From Atopobium sp. (GTDB lineage Bacteria > Actinomycetota > Coriobacteriia > Coriobacteriales > Atopobiaceae): a DNA stretch of 64,000 bases. The notes under the pieces are model-generated. The model was not told the DNA's origin, did not search any database, and saw nothing but the letters and a program-made list of their open reading frames with translations. The position numbers and the translations under genes were made by a program. Location: assembly GCA_022732885.1 (NCBI GenBank), contig JAIJTS010000004.1, positions 1 to 64,000 on the forward strand, in the 5' to 3' direction. Below are positions 33,247-41,843 of this stretch, piece after piece; positions within the stretch are counted from its first letter, which is position 1, and each line of letters opens with the position of its first letter.

Positions 33247-33519
33247 TTAATCTGCTGGTGAATATGAGTTATCCAGTTCAAACAAAGCGGGCGGCAGACC
33301 TTTATCCCATTCCTCTCCTACTTCCTCAGAAAGCAAATATTCATCAGTTTCTATAAAAGGAAGGTTAGCAATCCTTTTATTTCTTGACGTTTCGAGATTG
33401 CATACAAGCGAGCTTGGTCCGCTGAAGTCTAGAAGGCATCCGTAACAAATTCTCATGTCCTGAAACAACTTTTCTCCGCATCTGGGGCAAATTTTTACGG
33501 AATAGTTTTCTATAGCCAT
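33247..33519 (-). CDS. small zinc-ribbon protein at the end of the tad operon
   Basis: 90 residues from ATG 33517-33519, behind AAGGAG. Two CxxC-type knuckles (CPRCGEKL, then CYGCLLDF, 16 residues apart) form a zinc ribbon; the rest is acidic and probably disordered. Its first 143 bp overlap the 3' end of the DUF192 gene in another frame, which is far more than ordinary translational coupling. Function unknown; as last gene of the pilus operon it could be a cytoplasmic accessory or regulator. Confidence 0.6.
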   Translation of the reverse strand: MAIENYSVKICPRCGEKLFQDMRICYGCLLDFSGPSSLVCNLETSRNKRIANLPFIETDEYLLSEEVGEEWDKGLPPALFELDNSYSPAD

Positions 33520-33898
33520 AGCGACTCCTTCTCTCAACATTGCTTTCCTTGATATTTATTTCTTGAATTAATACTGTCTGACCAACTTCAAACCATGGAA
33601 AATCATCAACTGATGGTCTTTCAAATGTACAATAAGCACCTGCACAGCTATGAATTTGTTTAGGCTGTACTCGTCTACGAATTTTTAAAATTTCTCCGTG
33701 ATCGTCTGCAAATGCAATATCAATCGGATACGTCATTCCAAAAGTATGAACTGAAGAGCACTTTAGAAGTAAGACCGGAGGGGCTGTTATCTCGGTACCC
33801 AAAAGACCGACGAACTTTTCGAAGCCCCCTTGTAACAATTCAAAAATTTGCTCAGAATTAGGGACTTCTTCTATCGAAACCTGTACGTTCATTTTCAA
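33377..33898 (-). CDS. DUF192-family protein in the tad operon
   Basis: 173 residues starting at TTG 33896-33898, seven bases behind AGGAG and overlapping the upstream TadE-like stop by 4 bp. Residues about 15-115 match DUF192: FVGLLGTEI, then LLLKCSSVHTFGMTYPIDIAFADDHGEIL, and a closing VGQTVLIQ strand. The last 55 residues are very basic and are encoded inside the zinc-ribbon gene's frame, so they are probably not selected as protein; typical DUF192 proteins stop where this domain ends. Function unknown; the position downstream of pilin genes may be incidental or hint at a pilus-linked role. Confidence 0.75.
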   Translation of the reverse strand: MKMNVQVSIEEVPNSEQIFELLQGGFEKFVGLLGTEITAPPVLLLKCSSVHTFGMTYPIDIAFADDHGEILKIRRRVQPKQIHSCAGAYCTFERPSVDDFPWFEVGQTVLIQEINIKESNVERRSRYGYRKLFRKNLPQMRRKVVSGHENLLRMPSRLQRTKLACMQSRNVKK

Positions 33899-34353
33899 AT
33901 CACAACTCCTGACTTATAGGGGCTAACAACAATTGAAGTTGTATGAGTAAGACTTAAAGGAGACTCTAGTGAGACTAAAGGAAGGCGTAGAGTATGTGGC
34001 CAAGGTTTGTACTTTAGAGTTACTTGGTATTTAGGAAAAACAGAGACCATATTCCCGATTCCCTCCTTTTCACCTTCCATTGAGACAACAATGTCGCAAC
34101 TGTCATCGCATTTAAGAACAGTTTTTATTTTTTGAGCTAAGTCTTCTAGCGCAACTTCATTTGCAGAGTGACTGGGAGAAATTCCATGAGCAATAATTTG
34201 ATCTGCCGCAACACGATCAAACTTTGAGCACGTATCCGCAAACTTAAATAAATTGATTGCAATTAAAGCAACCACTAGTACAACTGGAAGCACCAAAGCT
34301 GTTTCAACAAACATTTGACCTTTTTGGCAACAAAGAAACTTCATTATTCTCAT
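33895..34353 (-). CDS. TadE-like pseudopilin
   Basis: 152 residues. The N-terminal GQMFVETALVLPVVLVVALIAINLFKFADTC is a TadE-type segment: a short polar start, a Glu at +5 relative to the conserved G-Q, then a hydrophobic helix. The remainder is an extracytoplasmic beta-rich domain with a Cys pair (CDDSC). TadE proteins are minor pseudopilins of the tight-adherence system. Its ATG overlaps the stop of the large TadG-like gene (ATGA), showing translational coupling. Confidence 0.75.
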   Translation of the reverse strand: MRIMKFLCCQKGQMFVETALVLPVVLVVALIAINLFKFADTCSKFDRVAADQIIAHGISPSHSANEVALEDLAQKIKTVLKCDDSCDIVVSMEGEKEGIGNMVSVFPKYQVTLKYKPWPHTLRLPLVSLESPLSLTHTTSIVVSPYKSGVVI

Positions 34354-36407
34354 ACGTCACCAAAAACTCTTTTAACATCAATTTCTAAAGGAATCTCAAT
34401 ATCAAGAACAGGAGCGCTCAATTTTGCAATCGTTATTTTGTCAGGGAGATACTGCAGAGAAAACGCCCCAAGTGCACGTGCTAAAGCAACTGGATCTGAT
34501 GTATTAGGTATTTTCTGAACTAGCTCACGGACTGTTGATTCCTTTTCGAAACCAGCTTGTTTCAAAATACTTTCTGTATTAACAAGAACAGGTTTCATTT
34601 GTCTTAAATCACTTGGCTCTAATCCTGCATCAACAACAATTTGTTTTAAGACACTCTGTAGTTTAGCGCCAACGCTTCCACCTGTTACTCCATCAACGTT
34701 ATCAAGAAATTCTGTTAGTTTAGAAGACCAAGAGGTTGCATTGTCTCCATATGAAATTAAGAGAGTTCCCCACAAACTCATTGCTTTATCTAAAACCTGT
34801 CCAATAAGTCCTCCCCTCCTTTCAATCTGATTAAAGAAACTTGAAAGAACGTTGTTCGTAGATGAACTGTCTGGCGCTAGCACTGCTCCAGATATTGCGT
34901 ATCCTTCAGAAAGAAAAGTTGCTTGCTCGAGTGTTCCCAGACTTCCTTGAAATTCTGGAGATGAGCCGCCTCTTCTCACAAATGAAATACAACCCCAAGC
35001 TCCTGGTGGACATAATTTAGGTCTAGCAACCTTCAGAGCATCAAGTGCTTTTTGGAATAAACCTGTTGATTTGTCCGCAGCTTCAGACAGCCTCTTTTGC
35101 AAATCTTTTATTTGCTGACGCGACGATTCATAAACTTCAGACTCTTCAACCACAATTTTCCAGTAGTGCTCAAATCCGTTATCAATATTTGTTGAAGCAG
35201 AAGCTACCCTTCCTACATCGCCACTTGTAAAATGACAAAATTGACATTCATGGACTACTCCAGAATCTAAATCTTGCAACGATGCAAATCCCGCACTTTC
35301 TCCAATTGCACCTGGACAAGAACTGTGAGCATGAATGGTTTTCTCGCCATTTTCATAGGTACAAGGCCAGATAGGCTTTAGGTATAAATCTGTTTTCTTT
35401 GTCTCCTCTAAATTATGTGGCAATCGAGGCAAGTCCATTTCAACCCCACCATCAACTGTTTCTTTATAAAACCCTTTAGAAAGTTCTTGATACGCAAAGT
35501 TGTAAAAAGCTTTTCGAATAGCAGAATCACGTATTTCTTCTGCTGTGTTTCCTTTTACAATTTCTTGATCATATCGTGCTCTGTAATATGCTCTGGCTCT
35601 TTTTAGAGCAATACCAAACGTCCAAGAAGTTGGTGAGGAGATAAATGGGTTTATATCTTCAGAAAGACCAGCAAGGTGCTCTGCTCTTTCACGCATAGAG
35701 TAAGGGCTTCCGCCACAATCTGCCTCCCATGCCCTTTTCTTAGACGATTCTGCTTTACTCTGTAATTCTTCAATGTCTTTTGATATCTGTTGTAATTGCT
35801 CACTTTGTGCTTTTAATTCATCTGATGGGACATCGTTATTTAAATGACCAAAATTAGATTGTGATTGAGCGGGAAATAAAAGCGCAGATCCTATAAAGTT
35901 TCCAGCCTCACTAGAGTTTCTTTGAATACAAGAACTTGCCGCCATCGCCGCAAAAACTGGAAGCATTTTTTCGGTTGTTTCTAACCCTTCGCTGGCTGAT
36001 GAGGCAAAATTTTTACGCACTTCAAGTGTCTTAAAACCCGCATCGCATAATTTAGAACCCGCCGAGGCTAAGCCCGGCACACACGAAGCCACCAGTCCAG
36101 CACCAACACATAACAACCCTGATAAACCAAGGCTCAAAATGCTTGCATCAACTACTTGAGCAATAGCCGTATATTTAGCTACAACATTTTCTCCTGCCAT
36201 GGAAGCAGCATCTGCTATTGACTGGGTTTTGTATGCCCTCGATGAGATCCAGGCAACTGACACCAATGCAAATACAAGCGCTAAACACACCAGAAGGGCA
36301 TTTGCAAAAGCAATTGAAGTAATTCCTCCCGTATCATCTATAAACATGGAAAGTCCAAGCCTTATCCTCTTTTGCTCACGCTTTCCAAAAGCCAATCCAA
36401 CCCTCAT
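34350..36407 (-). CDS. large TadG-like secreted/anchored protein of the pilus operon
   Basis: 685 residues from ATG 36405-36407 (GAGGG, 5-base spacing). The N-terminus DDTGGITSIAFANALLV starts a transmembrane helix (about 27-55) followed by RAYKTQSIADAASMAGENV, the TadG-like pattern (LQxAADAAALAGA). A second hydrophobic stretch rich in Gly and Cys follows, then a long coiled-coil-prone region (about 200-245, QLQQISKDIEELQSKAES) and a Cys/His cluster near 350-390 (HAHSSCPG and HECQFCHF) that could bind metal. A second coiled coil lies near 430. TadG is usually about 400 residues in proteobacteria; the large exterior part here is distinctive. Function inferred from context: pilus base or tip. 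Confidence 0.6.
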   Translation of the reverse strand: MRVGLAFGKREQKRIRLGLSMFIDDTGGITSIAFANALLVCLALVFALVSVAWISSRAYKTQSIADAASMAGENVVAKYTAIAQVVDASILSLGLSGLLCVGAGLVASCVPGLASAGSKLCDAGFKTLEVRKNFASSASEGLETTEKMLPVFAAMAASSCIQRNSSEAGNFIGSALLFPAQSQSNFGHLNNDVPSDELKAQSEQLQQISKDIEELQSKAESSKKRAWEADCGGSPYSMRERAEHLAGLSEDINPFISSPTSWTFGIALKRARAYYRARYDQEIVKGNTAEEIRDSAIRKAFYNFAYQELSKGFYKETVDGGVEMDLPRLPHNLEETKKTDLYLKPIWPCTYENGEKTIHAHSSCPGAIGESAGFASLQDLDSGVVHECQFCHFTSGDVGRVASASTNIDNGFEHYWKIVVEESEVYESSRQQIKDLQKRLSEAADKSTGLFQKALDALKVARPKLCPPGAWGCISFVRRGGSSPEFQGSLGTLEQATFLSEGYAISGAVLAPDSSSTNNVLSSFFNQIERRGGLIGQVLDKAMSLWGTLLISYGDNATSWSSKLTEFLDNVDGVTGGSVGAKLQSVLKQIVVDAGLEPSDLRQMKPVLVNTESILKQAGFEKESTVRELVQKIPNTSDPVALARALGAFSLQYLPDKITIAKLSAPVLDIEIPLEIDVKRVFGDV

Positions 36408-36846
36408 AAGAACCCTCAATCCAATCTGGATATGTGCCAGCAGACAAGCTGGATTTCAAAACAATCCCTTGGTCATCCGTCTGTCCTACAAGAAATAAAC
36501 ACCAGCCTATTGGTGGCATCGATGCCACATGACCCGTAATTTCAATCGAAACATCGTTTTCTTTTTTATCAATGGAGATATTCCAATCCTCGTCTCCACC
36601 CCTATGAAATAGAGGTACCTCTGGTATAGCCTTAAGTCTGCGTTTGATATAAGACTCAATTAGCTCAGTATCAGAAGACGTTGTTGCTACTCTTAATCCC
36701 TCTGCGCAGGCCCCATCCATAACCGTCTTTGTATAGAGAAGACAAACAGGTTCTATGAGCAATGCAATAACCATCAAAAGAACTGGAAATAGCAAAGCCG
36801 CTTCCACTGAAGCTTGACCGGTATTCTGTTTAAACTGAGAGAACAT
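36376..36846 (-). CDS. TadE-like pseudopilin
   Basis: 156 residues. GQASVEAALLFPVLLMVIALLIEPVCLLYTK is a TadE-type N-terminal segment with the conserved Glu; the exterior domain includes DEDWNISIDKKENDVSIEITG. It overlaps the small pilin-like gene upstream (36830-37078) by 17 bp and the TadG-like gene downstream by 32 bp, so the whole block is translated in a coupled way. Probably processed by the same prepilin peptidase as Flp, though processing of TadE proteins in Gram-positives is little studied. Confidence 0.75.
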   Translation of the reverse strand: MFSQFKQNTGQASVEAALLFPVLLMVIALLIEPVCLLYTKTVMDGACAEGLRVATTSSDTELIESYIKRRLKAIPEVPLFHRGGDEDWNISIDKKENDVSIEITGHVASMPPIGWCLFLVGQTDDQGIVLKSSLSAGTYPDWIEGSYEGWIGFWKA

Positions 36847-37078
36847 CTTTAGCTAAATCTAAAAAAGAGCCGTTCATTGTATGAGAAGCAGCTTGAGTGG
36901 CTAATTGAACAATTGCTCCATTTTGCACAAAATGATATATCGCACCAAGAGAGATGATGATAATCAAACATGAAAATAGCACTAACGCATATTCAAGCGT
37001 AGCTTGTCCTTGTGTATTCTTTACACCTACTTTGACTGCTCTAACAAATTTTTTACATCTTGAGTAGTTATGTGACAC
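36830..37078 (-). CDS. small TadE/Flp-like pilin protein
   Basis: 82 residues starting at GTG 37076-37078, seven to eight bases behind GGAGGG. NTQGQATLEYALVLFSCLIIIISLGAIYHFVQ has the pilin pattern: G-Q-x-x-x-E-Y followed by a hydrophobic helix. Short, with only about 30 residues after the helix, intermediate between Flp and TadE. It overlaps the upstream gene (37027-37491) by 52 bp, an unusually long overlap, but the strong ribosome site supports it. Confidence 0.7.
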   Translation of the reverse strand: MSHNYSRCKKFVRAVKVGVKNTQGQATLEYALVLFSCLIIIISLGAIYHFVQNGAIVQLATQAASHTMNGSFLDLAKDVLSV

Positions 37079-37491
37079 GTTGAAACCCTCCTTATCTCTC
37101 CTTGATCAGAAATGATCACAAGTTCTGACCAATTCCCACCATTAACTAAACAACTCCATACATTTCCAGCTAGATCTATATATCCGGAATAAACAAGCAC
37201 ACAATCAGATCTTTGTTGATAGCTCTCTAAAACACTTTGAGCTTCATCTTGAATAGTTTCTTTACTATCTCTTTGCACGGAATTCTGTTTGAATAAATCT
37301 TCCGCTGCTGCGCGTAAAATTGGCTGTTCAGCAGATCCTTTTTCTTCTCTAATTTCCTGAGATTGTTCACGGCTCAATTCTATTTTTGATGAATCGGCCT
37401 GTTTTCTTGGTAAAAAAAGAAGCGCTGCAAACAGCAAACAAATAGTGACAACAATAAAAACAGAATACGCCGCAGTTCTTTTTCTACTCAT
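37027..37491 (-). CDS. membrane-anchored protein of unknown function within the tad operon
   Basis: 154 residues. One N-terminal transmembrane segment (about 8-27) precedes an acidic, helix-prone exterior region (about 35-95, rich in Glu/Gln) and a small C-terminal domain with VYSGYIDLAGNVWSCLVNGGNW. I do not recognise a family. It starts 4 bp inside the Flp pilin gene (ATGAG) and lies between two pilin genes, so a pilus-assembly or pilus-associated role is likely. The single late Cys pair (Cys residues in YQQRSDCVLVY and VWSCLV) could form a disulphide. Confidence 0.55.
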   Translation of the reverse strand: MSRKRTAAYSVFIVVTICLLFAALLFLPRKQADSSKIELSREQSQEIREEKGSAEQPILRAAAEDLFKQNSVQRDSKETIQDEAQSVLESYQQRSDCVLVYSGYIDLAGNVWSCLVNGGNWSELVIISDQGEIRRVSTCHITTQDVKNLLEQSK

Positions 37492-37673
37492 AGAGAATTA
37501 ATTCCAGATGTTATTGCTTCCCAAAGTTCAGAAACTTTACCTTTAAAAGCTATGATTGCAACAATCGCAATGACTACAAGAACACCAACTAAGATTGCAT
37601 ACTCTGTAGTTCCTTGACCGGACTCATCTTGTTTTAATTCTCGAAGGTAATCAAAAAACTGATATATAAACAT
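37488..37673 (-). CDS. flp: Flp-type major pilin
   Basis: 61 residues. DESGQGTTEYAILVGVLVVIAIVAIIAF is the Flp/Fap signature: processing is expected after the Gly in ESGQG-type sequences, leaving T-T-E-Y and a hydrophobic helix. A short C-terminal part, KVSELWEAITSGINSL, follows. It should polymerise into the Flp fibre used for adherence and biofilm. It has a good ribosome site (GAAAGGAAAG) and lies 18 bp after tadC. Confidence 0.9.
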   Translation of the reverse strand: MFIYQFFDYLRELKQDESGQGTTEYAILVGVLVVIAIVAIIAFKGKVSELWEAITSGINSL

Positions 37674-37691
37674 AAATGACTTTCCTTTCTC

Positions 37692-38303
37692 CTAAGAAGA
37701 AAATGCAGGTCCAAGCAAAGGACCTAAAATTGCAAGTAGCATCGCTGGAACAATAAGTGTTCCTAGAGGGATGAGCATTTTAATAGGAATCTTCTCAATC
37801 TCCGTTTCCAACAATGAGCGTTGCTCATCACGAAGAACTGAAGCTTGTCTATCTAAAATTTCTGCAAGAGGAGTTCCAAATGTAAGCGCTTCGTTTACAA
37901 CGGTCGCAAAGCTTTTAAGCGATGGAACCCCTACTCTAGCAGCCATCTGATTTAGGGCTTCTTCACGAGTATTAGCACCAAGTTTCCAAGTCATATGCGC
38001 ATTTGAAAGCTCTTTTGATAATTCACCAGATTCTCGCGAACAATACAGATCTAATGCCGAATCAAAAGATAATCCTGACGACAGCCCAAGAATTAAAATG
38101 TCAATCATTTCTGGCATCTCGCGTAAGCATGATTTTCTTGTAAACTCTGACTTTGCTCGGAAGCTCATTCTCTTGTGACTTTTTATGCCTCTCATAATTT
38201 GCTGATAATAGCGGTGGGCTTCAAAATGATTCAAATTTACAGGCATAACCATGATGAGAATAGCTATGCATAATGCGAACGCTAAGGAGCAAATTAAATC
38301 CAT
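37692..38303 (-). CDS. tadC: TadC-like type II secretion F-domain protein
   Basis: 203 residues from ATG 38301-38303, which shares one base with the tadB stop (TAATG). The frame continues upstream to 38468, but that part is inside tadB. A hydrophobic N-terminus precedes a T2SSF domain with EMPEMIDILILGLSSGLSFDSALDLY and a closing transmembrane hairpin MLIPLGTLIVPAMLLAILGPLL. With TadB it forms the inner-membrane platform of the Flp pilus machine. Confidence 0.88.
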   Translation of the reverse strand: MDLICSLAFALCIAILIMVMPVNLNHFEAHRYYQQIMRGIKSHKRMSFRAKSEFTRKSCLREMPEMIDILILGLSSGLSFDSALDLYCSRESGELSKELSNAHMTWKLGANTREEALNQMAARVGVPSLKSFATVVNEALTFGTPLAEILDRQASVLRDEQRSLLETEIEKIPIKMLIPLGTLIVPAMLLAILGPLLGPAFSS

Positions 38304-39238
38304 TACTTCATTACTCCCTTCATAATGCTTCTGATAATCAAAAGAGCAATGCAATCCATAACCATTGCGATTACTGTGCATATAACTCCCGATGGCGTAA
38401 ACAGTCCCTTTTGAAAATCTGGTGATAAAAGTGATAAAACAACCAACAGTACAATTGGAAGAAGACATACAATTCGAGCAGATAATCTAACTTGAGCAGT
38501 CTTTGTTGCTATAAGTCTTTGATTCTTTTCTTGCAATTCAACTAACTCAGCAGTTTTTTGTAAAAGACTTTTGAGCGGGGAGCCTGTTCTATGCGAAATT
38601 ACTAAAGCACTAGCCAGCAAATTAACACCTGGAGCATCCAATCTTTCCGCCAAATCTTCAATAGCTTCTTCAATAGGAAAACCACACTTAATTTGCATAT
38701 CAGCAATACAGAAATTTTCTGATACAACACCTTCTGTATGTTTGCTGACATATTCAATAGATTGTGAAAGCGTAAGTCCCGATCCAAGTGCTACAGCAAT
38801 AGTTCTAAAAATTGAAGGCATCATATGGGCAATTTCTAAAGCAGACTGATGCTTAGCATGTTCATATAAAAAATAAGGAACGAGAAATAACGAGAAAACA
38901 CCGCAAAGTGTACCTATTGCAGACTCAAAGAGAGCGCCAAGCAAGATGGATCCAACTATGCCACTAATAAAAAACAGTACAAAAGCATCACTGACTAAGG
39001 TAATCCCATATTTGTAAAGAAAACGATTACGTAGCTGAATTGATGTATAAGAAAAAGGTTCCCATTTGAGCAAGCGTTGGACAAAAGTGCTATTACGTGC
39101 AAATTGGAAAAACTGAACTACATAACCTGCTATTCGTGTATTTATTTGAGAGATAGTTTTTTCTTCACCGCTGCATACAAGAAAATAAACAATTACTCCA
39201 AAAGCACCTCCTGTGATTGTGGAAGAAAAGACATCCAT
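38303..39238 (-). CDS. tadB: TadB-like type II secretion F-domain protein
   Basis: 311 residues, start ATG 39236-39238 behind a strong AAGGAGG. N-terminal and central transmembrane helices are followed by the T2SSF domain with MMPSIFRTIAVALGSGLTLSQSIEYVSK and VISHRTGSPLKSLLQKTAELV, then C-terminal helices. Partner of TadC in the pilus platform. It overlaps tadA by 46 bp in another frame. Confidence 0.9.
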   Translation of the reverse strand: MDVFSSTITGGAFGVIVYFLVCSGEEKTISQINTRIAGYVVQFFQFARNSTFVQRLLKWEPFSYTSIQLRNRFLYKYGITLVSDAFVLFFISGIVGSILLGALFESAIGTLCGVFSLFLVPYFLYEHAKHQSALEIAHMMPSIFRTIAVALGSGLTLSQSIEYVSKHTEGVVSENFCIADMQIKCGFPIEEAIEDLAERLDAPGVNLLASALVISHRTGSPLKSLLQKTAELVELQEKNQRLIATKTAQVRLSARIVCLLPIVLLVVLSLLSPDFQKGLFTPSGVICTVIAMVMDCIALLIIRSIMKGVMK

Positions 39239-40545
39239 GAAGTAACCTCCTTTTTATCGAGTAATCCTTCTTGTATTGCGCGATTGACAAAAGAAGGAAT
39301 TTTTACAAAGAGCCAACTTCTTTTCTGCACATCAAACGACACAATCTCTTGAACTTCAATTGATCCTGCCGAGGATAGGGAGATTTCTGAAATGCTAGTT
39401 ACATATCGTTTTCCATCAGGAAATCTTTGAGACATGACAATCAAATCGAGTGCAGTTGCTATCTGCTGTTCTATGATTTCTGCAGGTAAATCCATTCCAA
39501 AACGAGCCATTAACACTAATCGTAAAATTGCTTCTTGTGCGGTTCCGGCATGCAATGTAGTTAGAGAGCCATCGTGACCTGTATTCATAGCCTGCAACAT
39601 ATCAATGCACTCTTCACCTCTTACCTCTCCTACTACAATGCGATCTGGTCTCATTCGGAGCGCATTTCTCACCAATGATCTAATGGTTATTTCTCCTGTT
39701 CCTTCTATTGAGGCAGGGCGAGCCTCCAACCTAACGACATTTGGATGAGAGTCAAACTTAAGCTCTGCTGAGTCCTCAATAGTGACAATTCTTTCTGACT
39801 TTGAAATTTCACATGAAAGTGCATTTAAAAGCGTAGTCTTACCAGATCCTGTTCCACCAACAACCGCTATGCCCTGTCTGCATTTCACAGCCCAAGATAA
39901 AAATCTTGCAAGCCATTTTGGCAACGATTCCATTTCCACTAGCCGATCCAAAGAAGTAATTTTTCCAGTAAATCTTCGAATGGTTACTGAAGTGCCATTT
40001 ACCGCAACTGGACTTGCAACCGCATTAACACGGTCTCCATTTTCAAGTCTGGCATCAACAATAGGACTGACTCTATCCAGCCTTCTTCCTAAAGGAGACA
40101 AGATGCGATCCATAACAATCAAAATTTGCTCTTCTGAGTCAAAGACTGTTTTTGATTCAAATAGCTCGCCGTTTTTCTCGTAAAACAAATTGTTGCAGCC
40201 GTTAATCATGATTTCAGTAACATCTTTATCATTCAGCAGCGGCTGAATTGGACCAAGACCACACACCTCATTAATTACCTGCTCGATTATTTCCTCATAG
40301 TCAACTGAGCTAAAGAGCTCATCCTTTTCTTCATTAACGATTGCTTCACAGGTAACTCTTAACTCATCTCTTACACGATCAATATCACTACCTGTAATAA
40401 GAGAAGAAACAGTGGAAAGTCCTAATCGAGAAACAAGTTTTTCTTTTAACTTCTTTCTAGCCTTCTGAAACAGTTCTTTTTGAAGTTGTGAATCATTTTC
40501 TTCTTGTGTCTCAATTTGCTTGGCTACACGTTCAAATACGAGCAT
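39193..40545 (-). CDS. tadA: TadA/CpaF pilus-assembly ATPase
   Basis: 450 residues. Walker A is VVGGTGSGKTTLLNAL; ITIEDSAELKF contains the Asp box, RPDRIVVGEVRGEE the Walker B region, and HDGSLTTLHAG the His box of type II/IV secretion ATPases. It powers pilin polymerisation. It overlaps the tadZ stop by one base (TAATG). Confidence 0.95.
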   Translation of the reverse strand: MLVFERVAKQIETQEENDSQLQKELFQKARKKLKEKLVSRLGLSTVSSLITGSDIDRVRDELRVTCEAIVNEEKDELFSSVDYEEIIEQVINEVCGLGPIQPLLNDKDVTEIMINGCNNLFYEKNGELFESKTVFDSEEQILIVMDRILSPLGRRLDRVSPIVDARLENGDRVNAVASPVAVNGTSVTIRRFTGKITSLDRLVEMESLPKWLARFLSWAVKCRQGIAVVGGTGSGKTTLLNALSCEISKSERIVTIEDSAELKFDSHPNVVRLEARPASIEGTGEITIRSLVRNALRMRPDRIVVGEVRGEECIDMLQAMNTGHDGSLTTLHAGTAQEAILRLVLMARFGMDLPAEIIEQQIATALDLIVMSQRFPDGKRYVTSISEISLSSAGSIEVQEIVSFDVQKRSWLFVKIPSFVNRAIQEGLLDKKEVTSWMSFLPQSQEVLLE

Positions 40546-41843
40546 TAACTCACCTCCTTCTTTCTGCCAAACAAACTAAATGACTTTCTTTCTGGGATTT
40601 CTTGTAGTGCATTTTGGGCCTCATGCAACTGTGGAAGAATGCCCAACTCATTTAGGAAATTTGCAAGAACAAAAGAAATTGACTGTGCAAATAAAGTTTC
40701 TTCTTGCAACAACACAGAAAGCTTTCCTTGCTGGATGAGCTCTTGAAATCCCGGTCCACCTTCAAAAATCCTGAACATCTTAGCTGCTTCAAGACCAACC
40801 TCAGCTTTTCCAACAGAAAAGTCCTGCTTGATTCTTGGATTAGCCTTACTCTCAAGTCGAATAATGCGAGTTCTTGCCACCCCAAGACGCACCGCTAGTC
40901 CACTTACTTTTGCCAATGAATTAATACAGGTAAGAGGGTTCTCTGAAACTATGACTAGCCTATCGGCACATTGTGCTGCCTGAGCATAGCAGTCTGTTGA
41001 CGCTGTAGTGGTATCTACAAGTACCAAATCAACCAAACCAGAAACAGCTTGAAGAAAGTAACTTACACAAGGAAATAACAGCTCCGCCATTTCCGGTTTT
41101 ACACAGGGACCAAAAAGATACAAGTTTTTATTGATACAAGTAGCCTTTTCAAAGAGGTTTTCTTTTTCTGAAGGCGTTTCACCCACAAGATCAGAAAAAT
41201 CTTTTGGCTGCCTAATCCCAAGCTTTTCAAACGCGTTTCCATAAGACAAGTCAAGATCAACCAACGCAACCTTCAAACCCCAAGATGAGGCAAGAAGAGC
41301 CATTGAAGAGATAATTGTGGTCTTTCCCACTCCCCCTCGTCCCGAAGTAAACGTAAGAATCGGAGCTTTTAAAGTCTTCTCAAGAGGGATAAGAGATTGT
41401 AGATAGGAGTTTAATTCCTGAATGCTAGCAACATAATTTGAAGTTTCTGGTAAAGGCCGAGAAAGCCTGTCAGCCCCATATGATTGATATCCTCTTCCAA
41501 CCTTTACCAGATCTCCTAATTCCATGGGATCAATTACTAAATCGACCCCTGCTTTTGCCGCTCTTGAACGCAGTGATCCAGAAGCACCAGACCTTACGAG
41601 TACTACGCAACGAGCATTTCCATCTTTAACAATCGCGGCTGCAAGGTTTATATCTGAAACATCAGAGCCTGTATTGCCAATTAACACTGAATAATCTTGA
41701 GGAGTTGAGCGAGCAACAATAGACCTAAGAGATGCGGCTGAATCTGCAAATTCACATCTATTGTTAATTCCTAAGTAACTAAGAATAGCTCCAATCTCAA
41801 TGCGTGCATCAAGACTTACGTATGAAATCCACTTTTCTAACAT
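40545..41843 (-). CDS. tadZ: TadZ/CpaE-like ATPase (receiver-like domain + MinD-type)
   Basis: 432 residues. The N-terminal 130 residues resemble an atypical response-regulator receiver (CVVLVRSGASGSLRSRAAKAGVDLVI), then a MinD/ParA-type ATPase begins at FTSGRGGVGKTTIISSMALL (deviant Walker A) with VDLDLSYGNAF. TadZ/CpaE localises the pilus machine, often to a pole. Start and stop overlap its neighbours by one base each. Confidence 0.85.
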   Translation of the reverse strand: MLEKWISYVSLDARIEIGAILSYLGINNRCEFADSAASLRSIVARSTPQDYSVLIGNTGSDVSDINLAAAIVKDGNARCVVLVRSGASGSLRSRAAKAGVDLVIDPMELGDLVKVGRGYQSYGADRLSRPLPETSNYVASIQELNSYLQSLIPLEKTLKAPILTFTSGRGGVGKTTIISSMALLASSWGLKVALVDLDLSYGNAFEKLGIRQPKDFSDLVGETPSEKENLFEKATCINKNLYLFGPCVKPEMAELLFPCVSYFLQAVSGLVDLVLVDTTTASTDCYAQAAQCADRLVIVSENPLTCINSLAKVSGLAVRLGVARTRIIRLESKANPRIKQDFSVGKAEVGLEAAKMFRIFEGGPGFQELIQQGKLSVLLQEETLFAQSISFVLANFLNELGILPQLHEAQNALQEIPERKSFSLFGRKKEVS

